NCBI RefSeq assembly: GCF_000328705.1
Contig: NC_019673.1
Coordinates: 5,146,001 to 5,210,000, forward strand
From: Saccharothrix espanaensis DSM 44229
GTDB taxonomy: Bacteria; Actinomycetota; Actinomycetes; Mycobacteriales; Pseudonocardiaceae
Reading direction: 5' to 3'
Length of the DNA: 64,000 nt
Shown here: in pieces, positions 49,120 through 64,000 of the stretch
How positions within the stretch are numbered: position 1 is the stretch's first letter
Layout of the letters: every line of letters starts with the position of its first letter
Position numbers and translations under genes: made by a program
The notes under the pieces: model-generated
What the model saw: only the letters and a program-made list of their open reading frames with translations
Database searches by the model: none
Told to the model about the DNA's origin: nothing

Positions 49120-50379
49120 CTACCCGGCGTGCGACGGCTCGGCGTGGCCCGAGGCGCGGGCCACCGCCGCCTGGACCTCCGGGGCCACCAGGGCCGCGGA
49201 GGGGTCGAGCAGGAACGCCACGCGCGCGCAGGCGATCAGCAGGTCGCCGTCGCGCGTCGCCGCGTCCAGCAATTGGTCGACGGCCGTGGCGGTGAGTTCG
49301 GCGAAGAACGCGGCCGGGTCCGGGGTTCCGGTCCGGGCCAGGTGGTCGCGCAGCACCTCGGCCCCGACCGCCGCCATGCCCTGCCCGTAGACGGGGTTGA
49401 AGCTGCACACCGCGTCGCCGAGGACGAGCAGCCCGGCGGGGAACGACGCCATCCGCTCGTAGCGGCGGCGCAGGTTCGCCGGGAACCGGTAGGACAGCGG
49501 GTCGCCGAGCCGCTCCTGGTCGTGCACCACGTCGTAGATGTCCGTGCCGGCCAACAACTCCGGGAAGTCGTGGAAGCCCGCGACGTCGTGCGGCGTGTAC
49601 GCGCCGGCGAAGCCGTGGCCGGTGACCACCGCACAGCCGTCCTCGACCTTGGCGCACAGCGCGCCGCGCGGCACCGCCGCCGTGCCGCCGATGTCGATGG
49701 AGACCTCGCCGGCCATCCGGTCGCCGGCCAGCCGGTGGTACTGGGTGGTGTAGCCGACGTTGACGGCGAGCTGCTCCTCTTCCACCGCCGGGTAGCCGGA
49801 CTCGGTGAGCCACGCGAGGGTCCGGGTGCGCCGCCCGGTCGCGTCGACCACCAGGTCCGCGGCCAGGTCGCGCCGCTCGCCGCCGCGCTCGACCCGCACG
49901 CCCACCACCGCGGACCGGTCCGGCGTGGTCAGCGGTTCCACGACGTCCGTGCGCTCCCAGAAGGTCACGTTGTCCAGTGCCCGCACCCGCGCGCGCACCC
50001 GCCGCTCCAGGTGCGGCCGGCTGACCGACAGCAGCGGTAGGCCCGAGTGCGGCTTGGGCATCCGCTGCCCGTTGACCACCCACCGCACGTTCGCGGTGCC
50101 GTCGCCGGCGACCGCGCCGTTCGAGGTCGGCTCCTCGGTGATGCCCGGCAGCAGGTCCTCCAGCGCGAGCAGGCCGGCGGCCGGCAGGTCGTGCAGGTGC
50201 GCGCCGTGCGGGACGCCCCGCCGGGTGGTGCTGTGGCCCTCGGCGGTGTCGTCGGCGGCCAGGTCGTCGCGGTCGACCACCAGCACCTCGGCGTACCGGT
50301 CGGCGAGCACTCGCGCGGCGAGCAGCCCGGCCATGCTCGCCCCGAGCACGATCACCCGGTCACGGTCAGCTTCTTCCAC
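49120..50379 (-). CDS. FAD-dependent monooxygenase/epoxidase of the PKS cluster
   Basis: A 419-residue flavoprotein resembling polyether epoxidases (MonCI/Lsd18 type) in overall layout. The N-terminus is VIVLGASMAGLLAARVLAD then VVDRDDL, followed by RRGVPHGAHLHDLPAAG, DLVVDATGRRTRTLAWL and LLVLGDAVCSFNPVYGQGMAAVGAE. These enzymes epoxidise polyketide alkenes using NADPH and oxygen. The GTG at 50379 lies 7 bp after the PKS stop, with AGGAG inside the PKS 3' end, so it is translated from the same transcript. A tailoring hydroxylation or epoxidation of the alkaloid or its chain is expected. Confidence 0.85.
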   Translation of the reverse strand: MEEADRDRVIVLGASMAGLLAARVLADRYAEVLVVDRDDLAADDTAEGHSTTRRGVPHGAHLHDLPAAGLLALEDLLPGITEEPTSNGAVAGDGTANVRWVVNGQRMPKPHSGLPLLSVSRPHLERRVRARVRALDNVTFWERTDVVEPLTTPDRSAVVGVRVERGGERRDLAADLVVDATGRRTRTLAWLTESGYPAVEEEQLAVNVGYTTQYHRLAGDRMAGEVSIDIGGTAAVPRGALCAKVEDGCAVVTGHGFAGAYTPHDVAGFHDFPELLAGTDIYDVVHDQERLGDPLSYRFPANLRRRYERMASFPAGLLVLGDAVCSFNPVYGQGMAAVGAEVLRDHLARTGTPDPAAFFAELTATAVDQLLDAATRDGDLLIACARVAFLLDPSAALVAPEVQAAVARASGHAEPSHAG

Positions 50380-50386
50380 GGTGCCG

Positions 50387-53300
50387 TCACTCTCCTGAAC
50401 GGGCGGCGCGGGACGGGAAGTAGCCCGCACGGACGAAGAACTCCACGTACTTGTCGAACAGCTCCCGGTCGACCGGCGGGCACTCGACCCCGGTGCCGCG
50501 CAGGGCCTCCTCGGTGCCCGAGACGTCGATCGGCGGGTAGGTGGCCCGGCCGCCGCCGGCGTTCATCCCCTCGAACGAGTCCAGCAGCGGGACGATCGCG
50601 TTCGCCCGGTCCGCGCGCACCCGGTCGGTCCACGACGCCCAGTCCAGCTTCGGCAGGTCGTACCCGGCGGCCCGCAGGTGGCCGACGAACCCGGTGAACG
50701 TCTGGTCCTGCGGGTTGTAGAGGTGGAAGGTGCGGTTCGCGGCGTCCGGCCGCGTCGAGAGCACCACGATCGCCGAGCTGACGTAGTCCACCGGGACCAT
50801 GTGGACGACGCCGGCCAGGCTGTCGGGCACCGCACCGGCCTCCAGCAGCCCCTTGAGGCTCAACCAGACGAAGTCCTTGGTCTGGCACGCGCCGGTCACC
50901 GAGTCGCCGCACACCACGTCCACCCGGTAGACCGACACCGGCAGCCCGCGCTCCCGGGCGAGTTCGATCACCTGCTCGGCCACCCACTTGCTCCGCAGGT
51001 AGCCGTTGTGCAGCAGGTGCGCGGGCCCGGTGGGGTCGGTCGCGCCGGCCGGGGTGGTGTCGGGGCCGGGCGCCGGGAAGACGCCGGTCGTGGAGACGTG
51101 GTGCACCGGCACGGTCCGGTGCGCGGCGGCCAGCCGCAGCACCTCGCGCGTGCCGCCGACGTTGCCCGCCGCCAGTTCGGCGTAGGGCCGCAGCCAGCTC
51201 ACCGTCGCACCGGCGTGGTAGACCACGTCGACCCGGCGGGCGAGGTCGTCGAACGCGTCCTCGGTCAGGCCCAGGCCCGGTGCGGCCAGGTCGCCGACGT
51301 GGACCGCGATCCGGTCCGGGTCGACCTCGCCGCCGACCTGGTACCAGGCCAGGTTCTCGTGCAGCCGGCGGGTCGCGTCGGCGTGGTCGGCGCCCCGCAC
51401 CAGGCAGTGCACGGTGGCCGTGGTCGACCGCATCAGGTCGCGCAGCAGGAACGCGCCGACGAACCCGGTCGCGCCGGTCAGCAGGACCTCGGCCGGGTCC
51501 GCGGCCACCCGGTGGACCACGGCGGCCGGCCGGACGTCCGGGTCGAGGTGGACCTGCGCGGCGAAGTCGACCTCGGCCGCACCCCGCGCTCCCCCGCTGC
51601 CCAGCACCGCGCACAGGTGGTCCACCAGCTCCTTCGGGGTGGGGTGCTCGAAGATCAGCGACGGCGACAGCGTGCGCCCGGTGGCGTCGGCCAGCCGGTT
51701 GCGCAGCTCCACCGAGGTGAGCGAGTCGAACCCGAGGTCGGCGAAGGACTGGTGCTCCTCGACCGCGTCCGGCGCGGAGTGCCCGAGGACGAAGGCGACT
51801 TCGCGGCGGACGAACTCCGAGACCAGGTCGCGGCGGTGCGCCGGCGGCAGGTCGGCCGGTTCGTCCGCCAGGAGACCGGTCGGGGCTTGCGCGCCCGGGA
51901 CCAGCCGGCGCAGCAGCAGCGGCGACCGGGTGCCGGCGGCCCGCACGGCGGCCGGGTCCACCGGGGTGACGACCAGGTCGGGCCGGCCGGTGCGCAGCGC
52001 GAGGTCGAGCAGCGCCGGCCCGGTGGCCGCGGTGATGGCGAGCAGGCCGGAACGGGCGATCCGGTCCAGGTCGGCCCGGGTCAGGTGCCTGCTCAGGCCG
52101 CCCTCGTGCGCCCACAGCCCCCAGGCCAGCGAGGTCGCCGGCAGCCCGAGCCCGGCCCGGTGGCCCGCCAGCGCGTCGAGGAAGGTGTTGGCGGCGGCGT
52201 AGCCCGCCTGGCCCGCGCCGCCGATGATCCCGGCCACCGACGAGAACAGCACGAAGGCGTCCAGGTCGTGGTCGAGGGTCAGCTCGTGCAGGTGCCACGC
52301 GGCGTGCACCTTGGGTCGCAGCACGGCGGCCAGCCGGTCCGGGGTGAGGTCGGGGACCAGGCCGTCGTCGAGCACGCCGGCGGCGTGCACGACCCCCGTC
52401 AGCGGGTGTTCGTCCGGGACGGTGGCGAGCAGGGCGGCGAGCGCGTCCCGGTCGGCGAGGTCGCACGCTTCGACGCGCACGTCCGCGCCGAGCCGGGCCA
52501 GGTCGGCGGCCAGGGCGTCGGCGCCGGCCGCCGCCGGTCCCCGGCGGCTGACCAGCAGCAGCCGCGACACGCCGTGCGCGCGGACCAGGTGGCGGGCGAA
52601 CACCCCGCCGAGCGCGCCGGTCCCGCCGGTGATCAGCACGGTGCCGTCGGCCCGCCAGCGGACGCCGGCGGCTCCCGGTGCGACGGGTGCCAGGCCCGGG
52701 ACGAGGACCTGACCGGCCCGGATCGCGACCTGGGGTTCACCGGAGGCCACGGCCGCCGGCAGCGCCGCCGCGGAGTCCGGGTGCTCGTCCAGGTCGACCA
52801 GCACCACCCGGTCCGGCGCTTCGGACTGCGTGGACCGCAGCAGGCCCCAGAGCGGCGCGGCGACGAGGTCGTGCGGCGCGCCGTGTCCGGTGGACACCGC
52901 CCCGCGGGTCAGGACGACCAGCGGCGTGTCGGCGCTGCGCTCGTCCGCGAGCCACGACTGCACCAGCGCCAACGCATCCTGCGTGGCCGTCTCGGCGCGC
53001 CGGGGCACGTCACCGCCGGTGGGGAACACCATCGGGACGAGCAGCGCGTCGAACGAGGTGGCCGACGCCAGCGCGGCCGCCGGGTCCGCGAACACCTCCC
53101 CCACTTCGAGGTCCGGTCCGCGCACTGTCGCCAGGATCGGCGGCGTGACCGGTCGGGACGTGGTGAGCGGCGTCCAGTCGAGGCCCAGCACCGAGTCCCG
53201 CGGATCCGGCTCGGTCGTGGCGACCGGGGCGGGTTCCAGCCAGAACCGCTCCCGCTGGAACGGGTAGGTCGGCAGGTCCACCGGCCGCGCCCCGGTGCCG

Positions 53301-55921
53301 GCGAAGAACGCCGGCCAGTCGACGGCGACCCCGGCGGACCAGAGCCCGCCCAGCGCCGCGACCACGTCGTGCGCCTCGGCCCGCGCGGTGCGCACGGCGG
53401 GCACGGGGGTGATCCCGGTGCTCTCGGCGACCATCGCCGAGAGCACGCCGGCCGGGCCCAGTTCGAGGGCGACGGTCACGCCGTGGTCGGCGAGGGTGCG
53501 CGTCGCGTCGTGGAAGCGGACCGCCTGCCGGGTCTGGTCGACCCAGTACCCCGGGGATCGCAGCTGCTCCTCGGTGGCGACGCGGCCGGTCACCGTCGAC
53601 ACGATCGGGATGGTCGGCGCGCCGAACGCGACCTCGCGCAGCACCCGGCCGAACTCGTCCAGCACCGGGTCCATCAGCGGCGAGTGGAACGCGTGGCGCA
53701 CGATCAGCCGCTTGGCTCGTCGGCCCCGGGACCGGACCGTCTCCCCGATCTCCTCCACTGCGGCGCGGTCGCCGGACACCACCGTCGACATCGGGCCGTT
53801 GACGGCCGCGACCGCCGCCCGCCCGCCGGGCCGCAGCAGGGCCGTGACCTCGTCCTCGGTTGCCTCCAGCGCGACCATCGCGCCGCCCTCGGGCAGCGCC
53901 TGCATCAACCGGCCGCGCGCGGCGACCACGGCCGCCGCGTCCGGCAGCGACAGCACTCCGGCCACGTGCGCGGCGGCCAGTTCGCCGATCGAGTGGCCGG
54001 CCAGGAAGTCCGGGCGGACGCCCCACGCCTGGAACAGCCGGAACAGCGCGACCTCCAGCGCGAACAGCGCCGGTTGGGCGTACCCGGTCTCGGACAGCCG
54101 GTGCTCGTCGTCGACCACCTCGCGCAGCGGGTGGTCCAGGTGCGGGTCCAGCTGGGCCGACACCGCGTCGAACGCCTCGGCGAACGCCGGGAACTCCTCG
54201 TGCAGCCGGCGGCCCATGGCGACCCGTTGCGAGCCCTGGCCGGTGAACAGGAACCCGAGCTTCCCCTTGCCCGGCGCGGCTTCGCGGCCCCCGCCTTCGG
54301 CGATCGGGCGCAGGGCGGCGAGCAGTGCGGCGGTGTCCGACCCGACCACCGCCGCCCGGTGCGGCAGGGCGGCCCGGGTCGTGGCCGCCGAGAAGGCGAT
54401 GTCCAGAGTGGACAGACCGGGATCGTTGTCGAGCAGGGCGATCAGGTTGCGCGCCTGGGCGGCCAGGGCCGGCCGGGACCTGGCCGACAACGGCACCGGG
54501 AGGAACGCCGGTGCCGACACCGGGATCCCGGGCGCCGCCGCGTCCGGTGCCTGCTCCAGGATCAGGTGCGCGTTCGTGCCGCTGACGCCGAACGACGACA
54601 CCGCCGCCCGGCGCGGCCGGTCCGCCGCCGGCCACGCGCGGTGCTCGGTGAGCAGCTCGACCGATCCCGCCGACCAGTCCACCAGCGGGGTCGGCGCGTC
54701 GACGTGCAGCGTGCGGGGCAGTGCGCCGTGCCGCAGCGCCTGGACCATCTTGATCACCCCGCCCACGCCGGCGGCGGCCACCGAGTGCCCGATGTTGGAC
54801 TTCAGCGAACCCAGGTACAGCGGGCGTTCCGGCGGGTGCGCGGTGCCGTAGGTGGCCAGCAGCGCCTGCGCCTCGATCGGGTCGCCGAGCCGGGTGCCGG
54901 TGCCGTGCGCCTCGACCACGTCCACGTCCGCCGCGTCCAGCCGCGCGCCGGCCAGCGCCGTGCGGATCACCCGCTCCTGGGACGGGCCGCTGGGCGCGGT
55001 GAGCCCGTTGGAGGCACCGTCGGAGTTGACCGCCGACCCGCGCAGCACGGCCAGCACCCGGTGCCCGTCGGCCAGGGCGTCGCCGAGCCGTTGCAGCAGG
55101 ACCAGCCCGACGCCCTCGGACCAGCTCGTGCCGTCCGCGCCGGCGGCGAAGGACTTGCACCGGCCGTCCGGGGCCAGGCCGCGCTGCCGGGAGAAGTCCA
55201 CGAACCCACCCGGCGTGCCGGCCACCGTCACGCCGCCGGCCAGCGCCAGCCGCGACTCGCCGGTGCGCAGCGACTGCGCCGCCAGGTGCATCGCGACCAG
55301 CGACGACGAGCACGCCGTGTCCACGGTCATCGACGGGCCCTCGAACCCGAACGAGTAGGAAAGCCGGCCCGACACGACGCTGCCGAGCTTGCCGGTGAGC
55401 AGGTAGCCCTCGAACTCCTCGGGGCCGGCCAGCCCCAGGTAGGACTGCTCCACCGCGCCGACGAAGACGCCGACGTCGGTGCCCTTCAGCGACGTCGGGT
55501 CGATGCTCGCGTGCTCGAAGGTCTCCCACGCGGTCTCCAGCAGCACGCGCTGCTGCGGGTCCATCGAGAGCGCCTCGCGCGGCGAGATCCCGAAGAACGC
55601 GGCGTCGAACTCGGTGGCCCCGGCCAGGAAGCCGCCCTCGCGCGTGTAGGTGGTGCCCGGCACGTCCGGGTCGGGGTCGTAGAGCGCGTCGACGTCCCAG
55701 CCCCGGTCGGCGGGGAACCCGGTGATGCCGTCGCGCCCGTCCACCACCAGCCGCCACAGGTCGTCGGCCGAGCGCACGCCGCCCGGGTAGCGGCAGGCCA
55801 TGCCCACGATCGCGACCGGTTCGGCGCGACCGGACTCCAGCTCCGCGATGCGCTGCCGGGCCTTGCTCAGGTCGGCGGTCACCCATTTCAGGTAGTCCGC
55901 GAGCTTCTTCTCATCCGCCAT
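50387..55921 (-). CDS. Type I PKS module KS-AT-KR-ACP with terminal thioester reductase (TR)
   Basis: An 1844-residue single module with an N-terminal docking helix ([18 protein letters not shown]). KS: about 33-457, active DTACSSSL (Cys204), with the two histidines in EAHGTGT and KSNIGH. AT: nucleophile GHSIGE (~643) and HAFH (~743), predicting malonyl-CoA. KR: NADPH site [11 protein letters not shown] (~1094), LDD motif (B-type), and catalytic Tyr in GYAAANTF. No DH or [16 protein letters not shown] (~1396). TR: SDR-type domain from [12 protein letters not shown] (~1479), with the YLRSK catalytic motif (~1640). The TR would release the chain as an aldehyde by NAD(P)H reduction instead of hydrolysis. 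It is therefore the final module of the line. Confidence 0.95.
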   Translation of the reverse strand: MADEKKLADYLKWVTADLSKARQRIAELESGRAEPVAIVGMACRYPGGVRSADDLWRLVVDGRDGITGFPADRGWDVDALYDPDPDVPGTTYTREGGFLAGATEFDAAFFGISPREALSMDPQQRVLLETAWETFEHASIDPTSLKGTDVGVFVGAVEQSYLGLAGPEEFEGYLLTGKLGSVVSGRLSYSFGFEGPSMTVDTACSSSLVAMHLAAQSLRTGESRLALAGGVTVAGTPGGFVDFSRQRGLAPDGRCKSFAAGADGTSWSEGVGLVLLQRLGDALADGHRVLAVLRGSAVNSDGASNGLTAPSGPSQERVIRTALAGARLDAADVDVVEAHGTGTRLGDPIEAQALLATYGTAHPPERPLYLGSLKSNIGHSVAAAGVGGVIKMVQALRHGALPRTLHVDAPTPLVDWSAGSVELLTEHRAWPAADRPRRAAVSSFGVSGTNAHLILEQAPDAAAPGIPVSAPAFLPVPLSARSRPALAAQARNLIALLDNDPGLSTLDIAFSAATTRAALPHRAAVVGSDTAALLAALRPIAEGGGREAAPGKGKLGFLFTGQGSQRVAMGRRLHEEFPAFAEAFDAVSAQLDPHLDHPLREVVDDEHRLSETGYAQPALFALEVALFRLFQAWGVRPDFLAGHSIGELAAAHVAGVLSLPDAAAVVAARGRLMQALPEGGAMVALEATEDEVTALLRPGGRAAVAAVNGPMSTVVSGDRAAVEEIGETVRSRGRRAKRLIVRHAFHSPLMDPVLDEFGRVLREVAFGAPTIPIVSTVTGRVATEEQLRSPGYWVDQTRQAVRFHDATRTLADHGVTVALELGPAGVLSAMVAESTGITPVPAVRTARAEAHDVVAALGGLWSAGVAVDWPAFFAGTGARPVDLPTYPFQRERFWLEPAPVATTEPDPRDSVLGLDWTPLTTSRPVTPPILATVRGPDLEVGEVFADPAAALASATSFDALLVPMVFPTGGDVPRRAETATQDALALVQSWLADERSADTPLVVLTRGAVSTGHGAPHDLVAAPLWGLLRSTQSEAPDRVVLVDLDEHPDSAAALPAAVASGEPQVAIRAGQVLVPGLAPVAPGAAGVRWRADGTVLITGGTGALGGVFARHLVRAHGVSRLLLVSRRGPAAAGADALAADLARLGADVRVEACDLADRDALAALLATVPDEHPLTGVVHAAGVLDDGLVPDLTPDRLAAVLRPKVHAAWHLHELTLDHDLDAFVLFSSVAGIIGGAGQAGYAAANTFLDALAGHRAGLGLPATSLAWGLWAHEGGLSRHLTRADLDRIARSGLLAITAATGPALLDLALRTGRPDLVVTPVDPAAVRAAGTRSPLLLRRLVPGAQAPTGLLADEPADLPPAHRRDLVSEFVRREVAFVLGHSAPDAVEEHQSFADLGFDSLTSVELRNRLADATGRTLSPSLIFEHPTPKELVDHLCAVLGSGGARGAAEVDFAAQVHLDPDVRPAAVVHRVAADPAEVLLTGATGFVGAFLLRDLMRSTTATVHCLVRGADHADATRRLHENLAWYQVGGEVDPDRIAVHVGDLAAPGLGLTEDAFDDLARRVDVVYHAGATVSWLRPYAELAAGNVGGTREVLRLAAAHRTVPVHHVSTTGVFPAPGPDTTPAGATDPTGPAHLLHNGYLRSKWVAEQVIELARERGLPVSVYRVDVVCGDSVTGACQTKDFVWLSLKGLLEAGAVPDSLAGVVHMVPVDYVSSAIVVLSTRPDAANRTFHLYNPQDQTFTGFVGHLRAAGYDLPKLDWASWTDRVRADRANAIVPLLDSFEGMNAGGGRATYPPIDVSGTEEALRGTGVECPPVDRELFDKYVEFFVRAGYFPSRAARSGE

Positions 55922-55987
55922 GGGGTGCGCTACCTGTTCTGGGACGGTCTGTTCGGGACGGTCTGTTCGGGACGGTCTGGCGGGGCA

Positions 55988-60637
<4,650 letters not shown>

Positions 60638-60919
60638 GCGTGCTCAGCCCCCAGGATCGTCCCAGGAGGGGCACCCGCCGGTTTCTCGGTACCGCGCACG
60701 GTCGGCCGTCCTTTCCCGGAGAACTCGTCAAGGCGATTCACGGCTGCCCGCAGTGTCCACCGAATGCACTCGCGATCCGGTAATCACCCGGTCTCGACCG
60801 GCCCGGGGCCTTCCGGTGAGTGCGGGCTGATGCGCTGGTGAGCGCCGGATTACAGGCCCGCCAGAGGCCGTCGGTAGGGTCCGGACAGGTGCATCATCGA
60901 CGGTGGGGAACCGAATAGA
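60638..60919. promoter_or_regulatory. Divergent promoter region of the PKS cluster
   Basis: 282 bp separate the minus-strand PKS operon from the plus-strand aminotransferase gene. The region must carry both promoters. I see no convincing -10/-35 pair or operator palindrome. Dense GC alternates with slightly AT-richer patches at 60740-60790. Confidence 0.4.
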
Positions 60920-62509
60920 ATGAGTTCCGGGAACGACGGTCGCGAACTCGCCGAAGGGTATCTCGGCGGGCTGCTGGAATCACTCGGACTGGGCGTCCAC
61001 TATTCCCGGGCGGAGCGGGACGCGCTGTTCTACCGGGACGCGGCGGGGGCCGAGGTCGCGGTGCTCGACCTGGTCGGCGGATACGGCTCGACCATCGTCG
61101 GGCACAACCACCCGGAGATCGTCCGGTACGCGAAACAACTGCTCGACCAAGGCGTCCCGGTGCACGCGCAGTTCTCCCGGCACCCGTACGCCAACGACCT
61201 CGCGGGCAGGCTCAACACCATCCTGCACCGCGAGTTCGGCACCACCGAGGCGTACTCCGCGCTCTTCGCCAACAGCGGCGCGGAGGCCGTCGAGATCGCG
61301 ATGAAGCACGCCGAGTTCGACCGGGTGGCGAAGCTGACCGCGCTCACCGCCGAGATCGGGCGCGGCGTCGAGGCGGCCCGCGCCGCGATCGACCGGGGCG
61401 CGGTGGTCGCGGTGGACGAGGCGTACCACCGCCTGGGCGTGGCCGCCGGGGTGTCCCCCGGTGCCGCGCCGGAGGCGGTGGTCGCCGCGATCGTCCGGGT
61501 CAACGGCGAGCGCGCGACGGCCGCGCCGATCTTCCTGGCCCCGGAGGGTTCGTTCCACGGCAAGCTGGTCGGCAGCGTGCAGCTCACCCACAACGCCGGG
61601 TTCCGGGAGCCGTTCCGGTCGATGGCCGCGCAGTGCCGGTTCGTGCCGGTGCACGAGCCGGAGGCGCTGGCCAAGGCCGTCGAGTCGGCCCGCACGACGC
61701 TGTTCGACCTGGTCGTGGCGGCCGGCGGGGTCCGGGTCGTGGAGCGCGACCTGCCGGTGATCGCCGCGTTCATCCTAGAACCGGTGCAGGGCGAGGCCGG
61801 GATCAGGCCGTTCGACCGGGAGACCGCGCAGCGGATCCAGCGGGTGTGCGCGGCGGTCGACTGCCCGATCATCGTCGACGAGGTGCAGAGCGGCATGGGC
61901 CGCACCGGCGCGTTCTTCGCCAGTTCGCACCTGGGCCTGCGAGGCGACTACTACACGCTGGCCAAGAGCCTGGGCGGCGGGCTCGCCAAGGCCGCGCTGA
62001 CCCTGATCCGCGATTCCCGCTACCACCGGGAATTCGAACTGGCGCACAGTTCGACGTTCGCCAAGGACGCTTTCTCCACGTTGATCGCCGGCCGGGTGGT
62101 CGACCTGCTGGAAGCCGACGACGGCGCTTTGTACCGGTTGGCGGCGGAACGCGGCGAGCGCCTGACGGCGATGCTGCGGACCCTTCAGGACGAATTCGGC
62201 ACGGTGGTCGAGGACGTCCGCGGCGCGGGCCTGATGATCGGCCTGGAATTCCGCGACCGGTCCGATTCGCCGTCCGGGATCATCGCCGAGCAGTCCCGCG
62301 CGGGCCTGCTCGGCTACCTGCTGTCCGGTTACCTGCTGCGCGTGCACGCCATTCGGGTGCTGCCGACCGCCAGTGCCACGAACACCCTGCGGATCGAACC
62401 GTCGGTGTACGTGACCGACGACGACATCGCCCTGCTGGAAAAAGGGCTGCGCGGTCTGCTCGTCGTGCTGCGGGAGCACGACGGGGCCGCGCTGCTGCCC
62501 GCGGCCTAG
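60920..62509 (+). CDS. Class III PLP aminotransferase, polyketide-alkaloid type
   Basis: A 529-residue omega-transaminase. The core motifs are LDLVGGYGSTIVGHNHPEIV, ALFANSGAEAVEIAMKHAEF, FILEPVQGEAG, IIVDEVQSGMGRTG and the PLP lysine in YTLAKSLGGGLAKAA (Lys349). The protein is some 80 residues longer than ordinary class III enzymes. The insertion (FDRVAKLTALTAEIGRGVEAAR onwards) follows the cofactor-phosphate region, as in CpkG-like aminotransferases of polyketide alkaloid clusters. Those enzymes aminate the aldehyde released by a TR domain. It is divergent from the PKS operon and 57 bp upstream of the loading-module gene, so it is probably co-transcribed with the latter. Confidence 0.9.
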   Translation: MSSGNDGRELAEGYLGGLLESLGLGVHYSRAERDALFYRDAAGAEVAVLDLVGGYGSTIVGHNHPEIVRYAKQLLDQGVPVHAQFSRHPYANDLAGRLNTILHREFGTTEAYSALFANSGAEAVEIAMKHAEFDRVAKLTALTAEIGRGVEAARAAIDRGAVVAVDEAYHRLGVAAGVSPGAAPEAVVAAIVRVNGERATAAPIFLAPEGSFHGKLVGSVQLTHNAGFREPFRSMAAQCRFVPVHEPEALAKAVESARTTLFDLVVAAGGVRVVERDLPVIAAFILEPVQGEAGIRPFDRETAQRIQRVCAAVDCPIIVDEVQSGMGRTGAFFASSHLGLRGDYYTLAKSLGGGLAKAALTLIRDSRYHREFELAHSSTFAKDAFSTLIAGRVVDLLEADDGALYRLAAERGERLTAMLRTLQDEFGTVVEDVRGAGLMIGLEFRDRSDSPSGIIAEQSRAGLLGYLLSGYLLRVHAIRVLPTASATNTLRIEPSVYVTDDDIALLEKGLRGLLVVLREHDGAALLPAA

Positions 62510-62566
62510 AACCGACCGCGCTCCGCTTCGCGACCGGCTGGACCCCTGAGGGAAAGAGCTACTGAG

Positions 62567-64000
62567 ATGACGACATGGCACGACGGTGGCGAAGGCGGCC
62601 GCGACGAGCAGGTGGCGATCGTCGGGGTGTCCTGCCGGCTGCCCGGGGCGACCGGGCCCGCGGCGTTCTGGGACCTGCTGAGCAGCGGTCGCAGCGCGGT
62701 GACCGAGGTCCCGGCCGACCGGCGGGACGGGATCTCCGGCCCGCTCCGGCCGGCCGGCGGCACCCGGTTCGGCGCGTTCCTGGACGCGGTCGGCGACTTC
62801 GACGCCGGGTTCTTCGGGATCTCGGCACGCGAGGCCGCGGCGATGGACCCCCAGCAGCGGTTGGTGCTGGAACTGGCCTGGGCGGCGTTGGAGGACGCCG
62901 GGATCGTCCCCGCCGACCTGGCCGGCAGCACCGCGTCGGTGTTCGTCGGCTCGTTGCGCGACGACTACGCCGGACTCGTGCTCAGCGGCGGCGACGGCGC
63001 GATCACCCAGCACACCAACACCGGCACGCACCGGGCGATCATCGCCAACCGGGTCTCCTACGCCCTGGACCTGCGCGGGCCGAGCGTCGTGGTGGACACC
63101 GCGCAGTCGTCGTCGCTGGTCGCGGTGCACCTGGCCGCGCAGAGCGTCCGGTCGGGCGAGTCGCCGGTGGCGATCGCGGCCGGCGTGAACCTCAACCTGC
63201 TGCCGGAGGGCGCACTCGGCGCGCAGCGCTTCGGCGGGCTGTCGCCGGACGGGCACAGCTACGTGTTCGACGCCAGGGCCAACGGCTACGTCCGCGGCGA
63301 GGGGGCGGCGGTCGTCGTGCTCAAGCCGCTGTCCGCCGCCCTGGCCGACGGGGACGACGTCTACGCGGTCGTCCGGGGCAGCGCGGTCAACAACGACGGG
63401 GCCACCCGGGGCCTGACCGTGCCGAACCCGCAAGCCCAGGAACGGGTGGTGCGGGCCGCGTTGCGGCGCGCCGGCCTCACCCCGGAGCAGGTGCAGTACG
63501 TGGAGCTGCACGGCACCGGGACTCCGGTCGGCGACCCGGTCGAGGCCGCCGCCCTGGGCGCGGTGTTCGCCGGCCGGGCGGGCGGGGCCGACCCGCTGCC
63601 GGTCGGGTCGGTGAAGACCAACATCGCCCACCTCGAAGGGGCCGCCGGGATCGCCGGCCTGCTCAAGGCCGTGCTCGGCATCCGGCACCGCCGGCTGCCC
63701 GCCGGCCTGGACTTCGCCACCGCCCACCCGGACATCCCGCTGGCCGAGCTGGGGCTGCGGGTCACCACCGACCTGGCCGACTGGCCGCACCCGGACCGGC
63801 CGCTGGTCGCCGGGGTCTCCTCGTTCGGCATGGGCGGCACGAACGCGCACGTGGTCCTGGCCGAACCGCCCGCCCGCGCCGCGGACCTCCCGGCCGGTGA
63901 GCCGGAGACCCGGCTGGTCCCGGTGCCCGTGACCGGGAAGACGCCCGCCGGGCTGCGGGCGCACGCCGCCCTGCTGCGCGACACCGCCGGCACGCCGCAC
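62567..64000 (+). CDS. Type I PKS loading module with KSQ domain, 5' part only
   Basis: 478 codons are visible; the gene continues beyond the window. The KS domain begins at [15 protein letters not shown]. Its active site reads VDTAQSSSL, with glutamine (residue 180, codon CAG at 63104-63106) in place of the catalytic cysteine. The two histidines ([16 protein letters not shown]) and the end motif [14 protein letters not shown] are intact. This is a KSQ domain, which decarboxylates malonyl- or methylmalonyl-ACP to make an acetyl or propionyl starter. The linker to an AT begins at the right edge. There is no docking helix before the KS, as expected for a first module. The start is ATG 62567 with a weak ribosome site. 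Confidence 0.94.
   Translation, partial: MTTWHDGGEGGRDEQVAIVGVSCRLPGATGPAAFWDLLSSGRSAVTEVPADRRDGISGPLRPAGGTRFGAFLDAVGDFDAGFFGISAREAAAMDPQQRLVLELAWAALEDAGIVPADLAGSTASVFVGSLRDDYAGLVLSGGDGAITQHTNTGTHRAIIANRVSYALDLRGPSVVVDTAQSSSLVAVHLAAQSVRSGESPVAIAAGVNLNLLPEGALGAQRFGGLSPDGHSYVFDARANGYVRGEGAAVVVLKPLSAALADGDDVYAVVRGSAVNNDGATRGLTVPNPQAQERVVRAALRRAGLTPEQVQYVELHGTGTPVGDPVEAAALGAVFAGRAGGADPLPVGSVKTNIAHLEGAAGIAGLLKAVLGIRHRRLPAGLDFATAHPDIPLAELGLRVTTDLADWPHPDRPLVAGVSSFGMGGTNAHVVLAEPPARAADLPAGEPETRLVPVPVTGKTPAGLRAHAALLRDTAGTPH

Overview
The window is very GC-rich actinobacterial DNA. GTG starts, GTGA/ATGA start-stop overlaps, a conservon (cvn) operon, modular type I polyketide synthases and several IclR/LuxR regulators together suggest an antibiotic-producing actinomycete, plausibly of the Pseudonocardiaceae (Saccharothrix, Actinosynnema or Lentzea type). 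The genus is an inference from gene content only.

Region 1 (1-12.4 kb) is an aromatic-acid catabolic island. It holds the start of an MmsA-like aldehyde dehydrogenase, an HSL-type hydrolase, a chlorohydrolase-type amidohydrolase, two class A flavin monooxygenases, hydroxyquinol 1,2-dioxygenase, maleylacetate reductase, a SnoaL-like protein, an amidohydrolase-fold decarboxylase resembling 6-methylsalicylate decarboxylase, an MFS transporter and two IclR regulators. A coherent route is uptake, decarboxylation and hydroxylation to hydroxyquinol, ring cleavage, maleylacetate and then beta-ketoadipate.

Region 2 (12.4-31 kb) is mixed. It contains a decayed erm rRNA methyltransferase pseudogene, a secreted protein, a class 3 lipase, a GH13/GH63-like glycosidase pair, a voltage-gated cation channel with a calcium-channel-like filter, a surface DUF11-type protein, a three-gene CHAT-STAND-TPR system with a two-helix membrane partner, an AI-2E family permease, and an alpha/beta hydrolase that lacks its nucleophile serine.

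Region 3 (31-44.4 kb) contains the cvnABCD conservon followed by a StyA-like flavoprotein, an ABC-F ribosome-protection ATPase behind a short leader ORF and hairpin, an enterochelin-esterase-like protein, small secreted and membrane proteins, a large LAL-type LuxR regulator and a subtilisin.

Region 4 (44.6 kb to the right edge) is the left part of a type I PKS cluster. It has a KSQ loading module at the right edge, two KS-AT-KR-ACP modules of which the last ends in a thioester reductase domain, a class III aminotransferase with an internal insertion, a flavin epoxidase-like monooxygenase, a SnoaL-like protein, an imine-reductase-like dehydrogenase, a flavin amine oxidase and a P450. Reductive release to an aldehyde, transamination, cyclisation to an imine and imine reduction is the logic of actinobacterial polyketide alkaloids (coelimycin, cyclizidine and streptazone types). 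The cluster therefore probably makes a piperidine- or indolizidine-like alkaloid. The right end of the cluster lies outside the window.
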